Part shown: piece after piece, positions 13,912 through 21,709 of the stretch
Layout of the letters: each line of letters opens with the position of its first letter
How positions within the stretch are numbered: position 1 is the stretch's first letter
Assembly (NCBI RefSeq): GCF_024584515.1
Contig: NZ_CP102173.1
Location: 1-64,000 of the forward strand
Direction of reading: 5' to 3'
DNA length: 64,000 bases
Origin: Aeromicrobium wangtongii
Lineage (GTDB): Bacteria; Actinomycetota; Actinomycetes; Propionibacteriales; Nocardioidaceae
Made by a program: the position numbers and the translations under genes
The notes under the pieces: generated by a model
What the model saw: the letters and a program-made list of their open reading frames with translations, nothing else
The model's database searches: none
Told to the model about the DNA's origin: nothing

Positions 13912-13950
13912 CGACAGATCATGTCATCCCCAGCGGGGGACGAACTTTCT

Positions 13951-13975
13951 CCACACCTGTGTACACCGTTGTGGA
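13951..13975. repeat. oriC-like palindromic element, copy B
   Basis: Same pattern as copy A, CACACCTG-N10-TGTGGA, in the same orientation. Here the right half extends to a perfect DnaA box TGTGGACAA at 13970-13978. Similarity to copy A continues downstream as CACGYATGT. It lies just upstream of ltaE. Confidence 0.6.
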
Positions 13976-14044
13976 CAAATGACACGCATGTGTTTCAGCA
14001 GGTCACAGCACAAATCCGCGATTTCTGCAGGCTGTTGACGGACT

Positions 14045-14090
14045 TGGGGACAACAGGGGTTTGTCCACAGCATTGTCCACCGGTGTGGAT
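14045..14090. promoter_or_regulatory. DnaA-box cluster between ltaE and mscR
   Basis: TGGGGACAA (14045-14053), perfect TTGTCCACA (14061-14069), TTGTCCACC (14073-14081) and a TGTGGAT half-site (14084-14090) lie within 46 bases. It is about 12 kb from oriC and outside any gene. Confidence 0.6.
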
Positions 14091-14182
14091 GAATGCCACC
14101 GGTGGAATTCGGTCGCCTCTCCCGCCCGCGGCCGCGTTCGGTACCGTCGACGTTGGGGCCCGCCCGCCACGAAGGAGATCGC

Positions 14183-15271
14183 ATGCCACAGACAGTCCGA
14201 GGAGTCATCGCCCGATCGAAGGGTGCACCCGTCACGGTCGAGGAGATCGTGATCCCCGACCCCGGTCCGGGCGAGGCCGTCGTCGACATCAGCGCGTGCG
14301 GGGTCTGCCACACCGATCTGCACTACCGCGAGGGTGGCATCAGCGACGAGTTCCCGTTCCTGCTCGGACATGAGGCGGCCGGCGTCGTCGAGTCCGTCGG
14401 TGAGGGCGTCACCGAGGTGGCTCCCGGCGACTTCGTGGTGCTCAACTGGCGGGCCGTGTGCGGCAGCTGCCGGGCCTGCCTGCGTGGCCGCCCCTGGTAC
14501 TGCTTCAACACCCACAACGCCAAGCAGAAGATGACGCTGACCGATGGCACCGAGCTGTCCCCGGCTCTTGGCATCGGCGCCTTCGCCGACAAGACCCTGG
14601 TGGCCGCGGGCCAGTGCACCAAGGTCGACCCGACGGCCTCGCCTGCCGCCGTGGGCCTGCTGGGCTGTGGCGTCATGGCCGGTCTCGGCGCGGCGATCAA
14701 CACCGGCAACGTGCAGCGCGGCGACTCCGTCGCCGTCATCGGCTGCGGAGGAGTCGGCGCGGCGGCTGTGGCCGGTGCCCGTCTGGCGGGTGCCGCCAAG
14801 ATCATCGCGATCGACCTCGACGACCGCAAGCTCGAGTGGGCCACGGGCCTGGGCGCGACGCACACGATCAACGCCGGGGCCGGAGACGTGGTCGAGGCGA
14901 TCCAGGCCCTCACGGACGGACACGGCGCCGATGTGGTGATCGACGCGGTCGGACGTCCCGAGACCTGGAAGCAGGCCTTCTACGGCCGCGACCTGGCCGG
15001 CACCGTGGTGCTGGTCGGCGTGCCGACACCCGAGATGCAGCTGGAGCTGCCGCTGCTCGACGTGTTCGGCCGGGGCGGCTCGCTCAAGTCGTCCTGGTAC
15101 GGCGACTGCCTGCCGTCCCGCGACTTCCCGATGCTGGTCGACCTGTACCAGCAGGGACGGCTCGACCTGGATGCCTTCGTCACCGAGACGATCGGGATCG
15201 ACGACGTCGAGGCGGCCTTCGACAAGATGCACGCCGGTGACGTGCTGCGCTCGGTGGTGACCCTGCGATGA
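14183..15271 (+). CDS. mscR: S-(hydroxymethyl)mycothiol dehydrogenase
   Basis: Zinc-dependent alcohol dehydrogenase family, 362 residues. Residues [13 protein letters not shown] and [15 protein letters not shown] give the catalytic zinc site. [15 protein letters not shown] gives the structural zinc cysteines. [18 protein letters not shown] is the NAD-binding motif. The sequence pattern ([15 protein letters not shown]) and the partner MBL gene indicate the mycothiol-dependent formaldehyde dehydrogenase, which oxidises S-hydroxymethylmycothiol. AAGGAGATCGC precedes the ATG. The stop overlaps the next ATG by four bases. Confidence 0.9.
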   Translation: MPQTVRGVIARSKGAPVTVEEIVIPDPGPGEAVVDISACGVCHTDLHYREGGISDEFPFLLGHEAAGVVESVGEGVTEVAPGDFVVLNWRAVCGSCRACLRGRPWYCFNTHNAKQKMTLTDGTELSPALGIGAFADKTLVAAGQCTKVDPTASPAAVGLLGCGVMAGLGAAINTGNVQRGDSVAVIGCGGVGAAAVAGARLAGAAKIIAIDLDDRKLEWATGLGATHTINAGAGDVVEAIQALTDGHGADVVIDAVGRPETWKQAFYGRDLAGTVVLVGVPTPEMQLELPLLDVFGRGGSLKSSWYGDCLPSRDFPMLVDLYQQGRLDLDAFVTETIGIDDVEAAFDKMHAGDVLRSVVTLR

Positions 15272-15897
15272 CCGGCGCGCGCATCGAGAAGGTCGTGACC
15301 TCGGGCCAGTTCTGCCTCGACGGCGGCAGCTGGGACGTGGACAACAATGTCTGGCTGGTCGGCGACGACGCCGAGGTCCTGGTGATCGACGCACCGCATG
15401 ACGCCGCGCCGATCCTCGACGCGATCGACGGACGAACCGTCGTCGCGATCGTGCTGACCCATGGCCACAACGACCACATCAATGCGGCCGTGGAGCTCGG
15501 CCGGGCCACCGGTGCGCCGGTGTGGTTCCCGCCCGAGGACCGGATGCTGTGGGACGCGGAGCACGACACGCCCCCGGACCAGGAGCTGCACAGCGGCGCG
15601 ACGTTCGAGGTCGGCGGCACGACACTGCGCGCGATCCCGACGCCGGGCCACTCCCCGGGCAGCACCTGTCTGTACGCGCCCGATCTCGGCGCGGTCTTCT
15701 CCGGCGACACCCTGTTCAAGGGTGGGCCCGGCGCGACCGGACGCTCCTACTCGGACTTTCCGACCATCATCGAGTCCATCAAGGAGCGGCTGCTGACGCT
15801 GCCGCCCGAGACGGTCGTCCACACCGGGCACGGCGACGACACCACGATCGGTGAGGAGAAGCCGCACCTGCAGGAGTGGATCACCCGCGGGTCGTGA
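15268..15897 (+). CDS. MBL-fold metallo-hydrolase, mycothiol thioester hydrolase candidate
   Basis: A 209-residue metallo-beta-lactamase fold protein with the metal motif THGHNDH near residue 70, [11 protein letters not shown], and [12 protein letters not shown]. The family includes glyoxalase II-like hydrolases. Its ATGA overlap with mscR suggests that it hydrolyses the S-formylmycothiol made by MscR; this is inferred from context. It ends nine bases from the convergent DUF3618 gene. Confidence 0.85.
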   Translation: MTGARIEKVVTSGQFCLDGGSWDVDNNVWLVGDDAEVLVIDAPHDAAPILDAIDGRTVVAIVLTHGHNDHINAAVELGRATGAPVWFPPEDRMLWDAEHDTPPDQELHSGATFEVGGTTLRAIPTPGHSPGSTCLYAPDLGAVFSGDTLFKGGPGATGRSYSDFPTIIESIKERLLTLPPETVVHTGHGDDTTIGEEKPHLQEWITRGS

Positions 15898-15906
15898 GCC
15901 GCGGCG

Positions 15907-16107
15907 TCAGTGCCGGGGCCACAGCAGGGCGGCGATCACCAGACCTGCGGCGAGGACGCCGCCCGCTGCGAACGGACGCTTGTCCGCCGCGGCGACGGTC
16001 TCCTTGGCGCGGCCCTTGACGTCCATCTTGGCCGCCAGGGCGTCCACGGTCTCGCCGAGGTGCTCGCGGGTCTGCTCGATCTCACGCTCGAGGTCGGAAG
16101 ATGTCAT
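15907..16107 (-). CDS. DUF3618 small membrane protein
   Basis: A 66-residue protein with an N-terminal helix typical of DUF3618 (LEREIEQTREHLGETVDALAAKMDV) and a C-terminal membrane helix. Last gene of a three-gene minus-strand operon; it overlaps the holin-like gene by four bases. Function is unknown, probably envelope-associated. Confidence 0.8.
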   Translation of the reverse strand: MTSSDLEREIEQTREHLGETVDALAAKMDVKGRAKETVAAADKRPFAAGGVLAAGLVIAALLWPRH

Positions 16108-16517
16108 GCGTGGTCCCCTTCGCTGCCGTGACGTGCAGTGTTGATGTCGGCCTTCAGGCTGGCGACCCGCTCCTGCGGTGCCTCACCCACGTTGCTGACG
16201 CGTCCCTTCCCGACGAGGGCGGCGATTCCCGCAGCGATGAACAGGACCACGGTCACGATGGCCGCCGCGATCCACGGCTCGAGACCCTCGGAGATCGCCA
16301 GGATGATCGTGGCGATCAGGGCCCCCAGGCCGTACAGGGCCAGGATCCCAGCGGCGCCGAACAGCCCTGCGCCGACACCGACGCGTTTGCCGGTGTCGGC
16401 CAGGTCCTGCTTCGCCAGCTGCATCTCGTCGCGGATCAGCGTCGAGATGTCCTGCATGGCGGTGGTGATCAGCTGCCCGGTCGAGGCCTCGGACGTCGGC
16501 GGGCTCTGCTCGGTCAC
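16104..16517 (-). CDS. Holin-X / YqjE-like phage-holin-family membrane protein
   Basis: A 137-residue protein with the family pattern STGQLITTAMQDISTLIRDEMQLAKQDL, then two membrane helices (about 50-75 and 80-105). This is the actinobacterial Holin-X/DUF1469-type family; despite the name there is no phage context here. It overlaps the upstream YtxH-like gene and the downstream DUF3618 gene by four bases each. Confidence 0.8.
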   Translation of the reverse strand: MTEQSPPTSEASTGQLITTAMQDISTLIRDEMQLAKQDLADTGKRVGVGAGLFGAAGILALYGLGALIATIILAISEGLEPWIAAAIVTVVLFIAAGIAALVGKGRVSNVGEAPQERVASLKADINTARHGSEGDHA

Positions 16518-16777
16518 GCCGTTCCCTGCCCGGTGGTGAACGTCGAGCTCTGACTGCTGTCGTCGGAGGAGGACGAGACCTTGTCGCTCACGGTGTTCTT
16601 GACGTCACCGGCGGCGTGCTTGGCCTGCGTCTGCACATCGTCGACGACGTCCTGCACCTTGGGGTTGTGCCACATCTGGGTCGCCTGCGACTTGATCTGC
16701 TCGTACCGCTCTCGTCCCGCCCGCGTCCCCAGGACGTACCCGGCGCCGGCTGCGATGAGCAAGGAAAGTTTCTTCAC
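16514..16777 (-). CDS. YtxH-like small membrane protein
   Basis: An 87-residue protein starting VKKLSLLIAAGAGYVLGTRAG, one membrane segment followed by a charged helical tail and a Ser/Asp-rich end. GTG at 16777 is chosen because AGAGGAG lies about nine bases before it; the frame runs eleven codons further upstream. First gene of the three-gene operon. It resembles YtxH/general stress proteins; function unknown. Confidence 0.75.
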   Translation of the reverse strand: MKKLSLLIAAGAGYVLGTRAGRERYEQIKSQATQMWHNPKVQDVVDDVQTQAKHAAGDVKNTVSDKVSSSSDDSSQSSTFTTGQGTA

Positions 16778-16856
16778 CGTGAACCACTCCTCTTTGGTTG
16801 CTGAGCACAAGTCGTACCCCGTCCACGGCAGATGACACAGCAGGTGCCCGGGACGC

Positions 16857-17516
16857 TCAGGCGGCGTTGCGCAGCTTCAGGGTCACCGAGCGTCCGCTGG
16901 TGCGGGCCACCTCGTGGGACTCTGCGAGCTGGGCCCGGGCGAGGTCGCGAAGCTCGGCCATCTGCGGGGTGACCTCGGCCAGGGTCAGCTCGGTCTCGAT
17001 GACGTCCAGGTCCAGGCCCCACACGTCCTCCAGGATGCGGCGCAGCCAGCCGGTCGCGTGGTCCCAGCCGGCCCGGGGTGTGCCCTCGCCGTAGCCACCC
17101 CCGCGGGCGATGACCAGGAAGGCCGGCTTGTCCTTGACGGTCTGCGCGCCGCCGGCGAAGCGCGGATCGGTGATCAGCAGGTCGAACCAGGTCTTGAGGT
17201 GCTGCGAGACGCCGAAGTTGTACAGCGGAGCACCGATGATCAGGACGTCCGCCGCACCGACCTCGTCGGCCAGCTGGGTCGCCAAGGCGGCGGCGGCCTG
17301 CTGCTCGGGTGTGCGCTCGTCCTCCGGCGTGTGGCCGGCGAAGGCGGCGGTGGCCCAGGCGTCGGTGGGCACGGGATCGGCCGCCAGGTCGCGACGGGTC
17401 ACCCGGGTGTCGTTGCCCTCGGCCTCGATGATCGCGTTCTCGAGCGTGTCGGCGACGGCACGGCTGACCGAGCCCTCGGTACGGATGCTGGAGTCCAGTC
17501 GAAAGATGGTTGTCAT
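16857..17516 (-). CDS. azoR: FMN-dependent NADH-azoreductase
   Basis: Flavodoxin-fold quinone/azo reductase of 219 residues. It has the N-terminal phosphate-binding segment RLDSSIRTEGSVSR, APLYNFGVSQHLKTWFD (FMN and dimer contacts) and the glycine-rich ARGGGYGEGTPR. These enzymes do two-electron reduction of quinones and azo compounds. AGGAGAACGCC precedes the ATG. It is divergent from a MarR gene, which probably controls it. Confidence 0.92.
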   Translation of the reverse strand: MTTIFRLDSSIRTEGSVSRAVADTLENAIIEAEGNDTRVTRRDLAADPVPTDAWATAAFAGHTPEDERTPEQQAAAALATQLADEVGAADVLIIGAPLYNFGVSQHLKTWFDLLITDPRFAGGAQTVKDKPAFLVIARGGGYGEGTPRAGWDHATGWLRRILEDVWGLDLDVIETELTLAEVTPQMAELRDLARAQLAESHEVARTSGRSVTLKLRNAA

Positions 17517-17537
17517 GGCGTTCTCCTGAGGTAGTGG

Positions 17538-17597
17538 CCGACTCCGCAGTCGGAGTGGTCTTGTTTGTAGATCGTATTCTAGGCAGATAATATTCCA
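17538..17597. promoter_or_regulatory. azoR-marR intergenic control region
   Basis: Holds the palindrome CCGACT-CCGC-AGTCGG (17538-17553) in the azoR leader, a minus-strand -10 candidate TAGAAT (17581-17576), and an AT-rich imperfect inverted repeat with TATT/AATA ends around 17575-17592. Either repeat could be the MarR operator. Confidence 0.45.
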
Positions 17598-17627
17598 TCA
17601 TGATGATCGGCCTGGTGCATCGAGGGA

Positions 17628-17633
17628 TAGGCT
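17628..17633 (+). promoter_or_regulatory. -10 element of marR, leaderless
   Basis: TAGGCT followed by six bases and the ATG at 17640. No Shine-Dalgarno sequence is present, so the mRNA probably starts at the A of the start codon. Confidence 0.55.
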
Positions 17634-17639
17634 GGGGCC

Positions 17640-18125
17640 ATGACCGAGACCACCCAGGCACCAGCACCCCCAGCCGTCGGGGACCTGGGACAGGCGCTGG
17701 GAGCCCTGCTGCGCCGCTACCACGAGGGCGCGACCGAGGCGGTCAGCGAGCTTCCCGGCGGCCCCCGCGGATTCGACGTGCTGCGGACCTCGTCGCTGGG
17801 ATCGTGCAGCAACCAGGCGACGATGGCCCAGCTGCTGGGCATCGACCGCACCGTCATGACCTATCTCGTGGACGACCTGGAGCAGGCCGGGCTGGTGATG
17901 CGGCGTCCCGATCCGGCGGACCGCCGGGCTCGCCAGGTACTCCTGACCGACAAGGGCCGCGACGTGCTCGCCGCGGCGACCGAGGACATCCGCGCCGTCG
18001 AGGCGTCCGTGCTCGCCGGACTGTCAGATGACGATGCGCAGCTGTTGCGCCGCCTCGTGATCAGCGCATCAGCCGGTGCGCCGCCACTGGACCACTCGCA
18101 GTGCGAGGCCGCAGCCCAGTGCTGA
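17640..18125 (+). CDS. MarR-family transcriptional regulator
   Basis: A 161-residue winged-helix protein. Recognition region: CSNQATMAQLLGIDRTVMTYLVDDLEQAGLVMRRPDPADRRARQVLLTDKG, the classical MarR HTH and wing. Cysteines at the HTH and C-terminus (SQCEAAAQC) could be redox-sensing, which is only a suggestion. It is divergent from azoR, the arrangement of quinone-responsive MarR/reductase pairs. Confidence 0.9.
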   Translation: MTETTQAPAPPAVGDLGQALGALLRRYHEGATEAVSELPGGPRGFDVLRTSSLGSCSNQATMAQLLGIDRTVMTYLVDDLEQAGLVMRRPDPADRRARQVLLTDKGRDVLAAATEDIRAVEASVLAGLSDDDAQLLRRLVISASAGAPPLDHSQCEAAAQC

Positions 18126-18138
18126 GCCGTTCGTCCGG

Positions 18139-18996
18139 CTAGGGCGTGGCTCCCGGGCGCATGGCCCACCGGATCGCGCCGGTCACGGCGACACCGCTGG
18201 CCCGTACGGCCGTCGCCTCGGTCAGCGGCAGCCACGGCAGGCGCAGCGGGATGCGCGTCCACCGGGGCATCATCGCGACGGCCGCGGCCGACAGCAGGCC
18301 GTAGGGGCCGCGCAGCAGCAGCGGCACCGGCGGGTGCAGCAGGATGAACCGCGCCGTCCGGCGTGCGGCCGGGGTCCCTTGCAGCTCCGGACGGTACGAG
18401 GCCAGTGCCTCGTCGAGCTCGTGCACGGACTCGGGCACGTCCTCGGCGCCGAGGGCGCGGGCCACGTGGGCGGTCTCGGCGACATAGGCGTCACGGCCGG
18501 CGGGGTCCAGGGGCCTGGCGCCGTAGCGGTCGTGCGCGCGCAGGAAGCTGTCCACCTCGGCGACGTGCACCCAGCGCAGCAGGTGCGGGTCCGAGGCGGC
18601 GTACGGGCGCCCGTCGGGCGCGGTGCCGGTGATGCGCTGGTGCACGGCGCGGACGATCGCGACCGCCCGGTCGGCGTCCTCGATCGTGCCGAACGTGGTC
18701 TCGGCCAGGAAGGTGCTGGTGCGCTGCAGTCGTCCCCAGGGATCGCCGCGGTAGCCCGAGTGCTGGTCGACCGCGGCCATCGCGAGCGGGTGCAGCGACT
18801 GCAGCAGGAGGGCACGCATGCCGCCGACGAACATCGACGCATCGGAGTGCACGCGCTGGATCGCCGAGTCGGGGCCGAAGCGGCGCGGCCCCTGCGATCC
18901 GTGGATGCGGTCACGACGGTCAGGGCCCTCGTCGCCGGCCACCCGCGCGAAGATGGCCGCGCCGACGCGGGTGCGGGCAGACTCGACAGGTTTCAC
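18139..18996 (-). CDS. DUF2236 / MpaB-family oxygenase-like protein
   Basis: A 285-residue protein with the family's conserved segments: GGMRALLLQSLHPLAMAAVDQHSGYRGDPWGRLQRT, WVHVAEVDSFL with an H in the presumed haem/metal region, and PEVHELDE-like ESVHELDEAL. The family includes rubber-oxygenase-related (Lcp-like) and MpaB proteins; the substrate is unknown. The GTG start codon sits in the six-base loop of a 16-bp perfect inverted repeat. Confidence 0.8.
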   Translation of the reverse strand: MKPVESARTRVGAAIFARVAGDEGPDRRDRIHGSQGPRRFGPDSAIQRVHSDASMFVGGMRALLLQSLHPLAMAAVDQHSGYRGDPWGRLQRTSTFLAETTFGTIEDADRAVAIVRAVHQRITGTAPDGRPYAASDPHLLRWVHVAEVDSFLRAHDRYGARPLDPAGRDAYVAETAHVARALGAEDVPESVHELDEALASYRPELQGTPAARRTARFILLHPPVPLLLRGPYGLLSAAAVAMMPRWTRIPLRLPWLPLTEATAVRASGVAVTGAIRWAMRPGATP

Positions 18997-19012
18997 CCTG
19001 TCGAGTCTGCCC
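18975..19012. repeat. 16-bp perfect inverted repeat spanning the DUF2236 start codon
   Basis: Arms 18975-18990 and 18997-19012 are exact reverse complements around TTTCAC. Read on the minus strand, the loop is GTGAAA and contains the start codon. It could be an operator, a translation-controlling hairpin, or a terminator for the ABC transporter mRNA (no T-tract seen). Confidence 0.75.
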
Positions 19013-19033
19013 CACCTCGCCGAATGCGCTGGT

Positions 19034-21709
19034 TCAGCTGATGTCGGTCAGCATCCGTCCGCGACCGGCCCGGCGGCGCGCCTGCTCCTCCGGATCGGGC
19101 ACCGGGACGGCGGCGATGAGCCGGCGCGTGTACTCCTCGGTCGGATTCGCGAGCACCTGGGCGCGGGGCCCGATCTCGACGAGCCGGCCGTGCTGCATCA
19201 CGGCGACCCGGTTGGCCAGCGTGTCGACGACGGCCAGGTCGTGGCTGATGAACAGGCAGGCGAACTGCAGGCGCTGCTGCAGCTCGGTGAACAGCTCCAG
19301 CACCCGGGCCTGCACCGAGACGTCGAGCGCTGACGTCGGCTCGTCGGCGATCAGCAGATCGGGGTCCAGCGACAGTGCGCGCGCCAGACTGACCCGCTGA
19401 CGCTGGCCTCCCGAGAGCTCGTGCGGGAACCGCTCGGCATAGGAGCCGCCCAGCTCGACGCTGTCGAGCAGCGAGGCGACCTTGGCGTCGATCTGCGCCT
19501 GCGTCATGTCGGTCTGCACGTGCAACGGCTCGGCGATGCACTGGCCGATCGACATCCGCGGGTTCAGCGAGGACGCCGGGTCCTGGAACACGAAGCCGAA
19601 CCGCGAGCGGAGCGGCCGCAGCTGGCGGTCGCTGAGCCCGGACACCTGGTTGCCGGACACGTGGATCGTGCCGCTGGTCGGCTGCTGCAGACCCACCGTC
19701 GCGCGTCCGATCGTGGACTTGCCCGAGCCGGACTCACCCACCAGCCCGAGCACCTCGCCCTTGCGGACCTCCAGCGAGACGTGGTCGACGGCCCGGAACG
19801 CGGGCTGCCCCAGACCGCCGGGGAACTCCACGACCAGGTCGTCGACCTTCAGCACCAGCTCGTTGTCGTCGACCAGCCCGGGGCCGTTCTCGCGGCCCAG
19901 GTGCGGGACGGCGTCCAGCAGGGCCCGCGTGTACGGGTGCCGCGGTGCGGCGAACAGCTGACCGGCAGGCGCCTGCTCGACGATGTTGCCGCGGTACATC
20001 ACCACGACCCGGTCGGCCATGTCCGCCACGACGCCCATGTTGTGGGTGATCAGGACGATCGCGGTGCCCAGACGATCCCGCAGTGACAGGAGCAGCTCCA
20101 GGATCGCCGCCTGGACGGTGACGTCCAGCGCGGTCGTCGGCTCGTCGGCGATGATGACATCGGGGTCGCAGGCGATCGCCATCGCGATCACCACACGTTG
20201 CTTCTGCCCGCCCGACAGCTGGTGCGGGTAGTAGTCGACGCGCCGCTCGGGATCGGGCATGCCGACCAGGTCCAGCAGCTCGACGGCCCGGGCCCGGGCG
20301 TCCTTCTTGGAGATCTTCTGGTGGGCCTGCAGGCCCTCGATGATCTGCCAGCCGACCGTGTAGACCGGGTTGAGCGCGGTCGACGGCTCCTGGAACACCA
20401 TCGACACCTGGTCGCCGCGGATGGGCTGCAGCTCAGAGCTGGTCATGCCCAGCAGCTCGCGGTCGCCCAGCCGGGCCGAGCCGGTGACCTCGGCGGACGC
20501 CGGCAGGAGTCCCAGCACCGCCCGCGAGCTGACCGACTTGCCCGATCCGGACTCGCCCACGACGGCGACGACCTCGCCGGGTGCCACGTCGAAGCTGATG
20601 CCGTTGACGGCGTGGACCCCGCCGGCGTCCGTACGGAACGTGACGGCCAGATCGGTCAGTGACAAGGCTGCGACCCGCACCTCCCCGTTGCTGGAGCCGG
20701 GAGTCACGAGGCCGGTCGACGTCGTCGTGACGTCATCGCCCTCGAGCTCCTCGTACTCGTGCGCCAGCTCGGCCTCGTCGGCCGCAGTGGTGTCGGCGCC
20801 GCGCGTGCGCAGCAGCGGGTTGAGGATGTCGTTGAGGCTCTCGCCCACGAGGGTCACGCCGAGCACGATCAGCACGATCGCGGTGCCCGGGAAGACGCTG
20901 GTCCACCAGATGCCGTTGGAGGCGTCCGGGAGGGCCTTGTTCAGGTCGAATCCCCACTCGGCGGCCGCCGACGGCTCGATGCCGAAACCGAGGAAGCCCA
21001 GGCCGGCCAGCGTCAGGATCGCCTCGGACGCGTTGAGCGTGCCGATGACCGGCAGGGTCTGGGCGACGTTGGAGAAGATGTGCTTGCCCAGGATGCGGGG
21101 CGTGCGCACGCCCACGACCTTGGCGGCGTCGACGTACGGCTCGGACTTGACCGACAGCGTCGCGCTGCGGATGACCCGGAAGTACTGCGGCACGAAGACC
21201 ACGGTGATGGAGATCGCCGCGGCCAGGATGCCGCCGAAGGCACCGCTGGACCCGCCCGTCAGGACGATCGAGACGACGATCGCCAGCAGCAGCGACGGAA
21301 AGGCGTACAGGGCGTCCATGACCAGCACCAGGATGCGGTCGAGCCAGCCGCCGAGATATCCCGAGATCAGGCCCAGCGGCACGCCCACCAGGGCCGACAG
21401 GACGACCGCGAGGACGATGACCTCCAGCGCCGTGCGGGTGCCGTAGATGACGCGGGACAGGACGTCGGTGCCGCCGACGGTGGTGCCGAACCAGTGATCG
21501 GCCGACGGGCCGACCTGGGTGCCGAACAGGACGCCGCCGGAGCGGTCGTCGTTGAATCCGTAGGGGGCGATCCACGGCGCGAAGACCGCGACGAACACGA
21601 AGACCGCGACGATGCCGAAGCCGAGCAGCAGCATGAAGCGCTGCAGGCCGTGCGACTGGCGGACGACGGCGGGCACGAACCGGCCGGCGTTGAGGCGGGG
21701 GGTGGTCAT
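19034..21709 (-). CDS. Peptide ABC transporter: permease fused to two ATPase domains (DppC-DppD-DppF type)
   Basis: An 891-residue single frame. Residues about 1-330 are a DppC/OppC permease with an N-terminal membrane segment and the EAA-type loop (YVDAAKVVGVRTPRI). An acidic linker follows. ATPase 1 has Walker A GESGSGKS near 384, LSGGQKQRV and IIADEPTTALD. ATPase 2 has Walker A GESGSGKST near 656, LSGGQRQRVS and LIADEPTSALD. Both have the OppD/F-type C-terminal extension (HPYTRALLDAVP, EEYTRRLIAAVP). The ATG at 21709 overlaps the dppB-like stop by one base. An in-frame GTG at the linker lacks a ribosome site, so one polypeptide is favoured. Confidence 0.88.
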   Translation of the reverse strand: MTTPRLNAGRFVPAVVRQSHGLQRFMLLLGFGIVAVFVFVAVFAPWIAPYGFNDDRSGGVLFGTQVGPSADHWFGTTVGGTDVLSRVIYGTRTALEVIVLAVVLSALVGVPLGLISGYLGGWLDRILVLVMDALYAFPSLLLAIVVSIVLTGGSSGAFGGILAAAISITVVFVPQYFRVIRSATLSVKSEPYVDAAKVVGVRTPRILGKHIFSNVAQTLPVIGTLNASEAILTLAGLGFLGFGIEPSAAAEWGFDLNKALPDASNGIWWTSVFPGTAIVLIVLGVTLVGESLNDILNPLLRTRGADTTAADEAELAHEYEELEGDDVTTTSTGLVTPGSSNGEVRVAALSLTDLAVTFRTDAGGVHAVNGISFDVAPGEVVAVVGESGSGKSVSSRAVLGLLPASAEVTGSARLGDRELLGMTSSELQPIRGDQVSMVFQEPSTALNPVYTVGWQIIEGLQAHQKISKKDARARAVELLDLVGMPDPERRVDYYPHQLSGGQKQRVVIAMAIACDPDVIIADEPTTALDVTVQAAILELLLSLRDRLGTAIVLITHNMGVVADMADRVVVMYRGNIVEQAPAGQLFAAPRHPYTRALLDAVPHLGRENGPGLVDDNELVLKVDDLVVEFPGGLGQPAFRAVDHVSLEVRKGEVLGLVGESGSGKSTIGRATVGLQQPTSGTIHVSGNQVSGLSDRQLRPLRSRFGFVFQDPASSLNPRMSIGQCIAEPLHVQTDMTQAQIDAKVASLLDSVELGGSYAERFPHELSGGQRQRVSLARALSLDPDLLIADEPTSALDVSVQARVLELFTELQQRLQFACLFISHDLAVVDTLANRVAVMQHGRLVEIGPRAQVLANPTEEYTRRLIAAVPVPDPEEQARRRAGRGRMLTDIS

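Noticed and set aside
16104..16517. Holin-family protein as evidence of prophage
   Set aside because: No phage structural, lysis or integrase gene is nearby; Holin-X is a chromosomal family.
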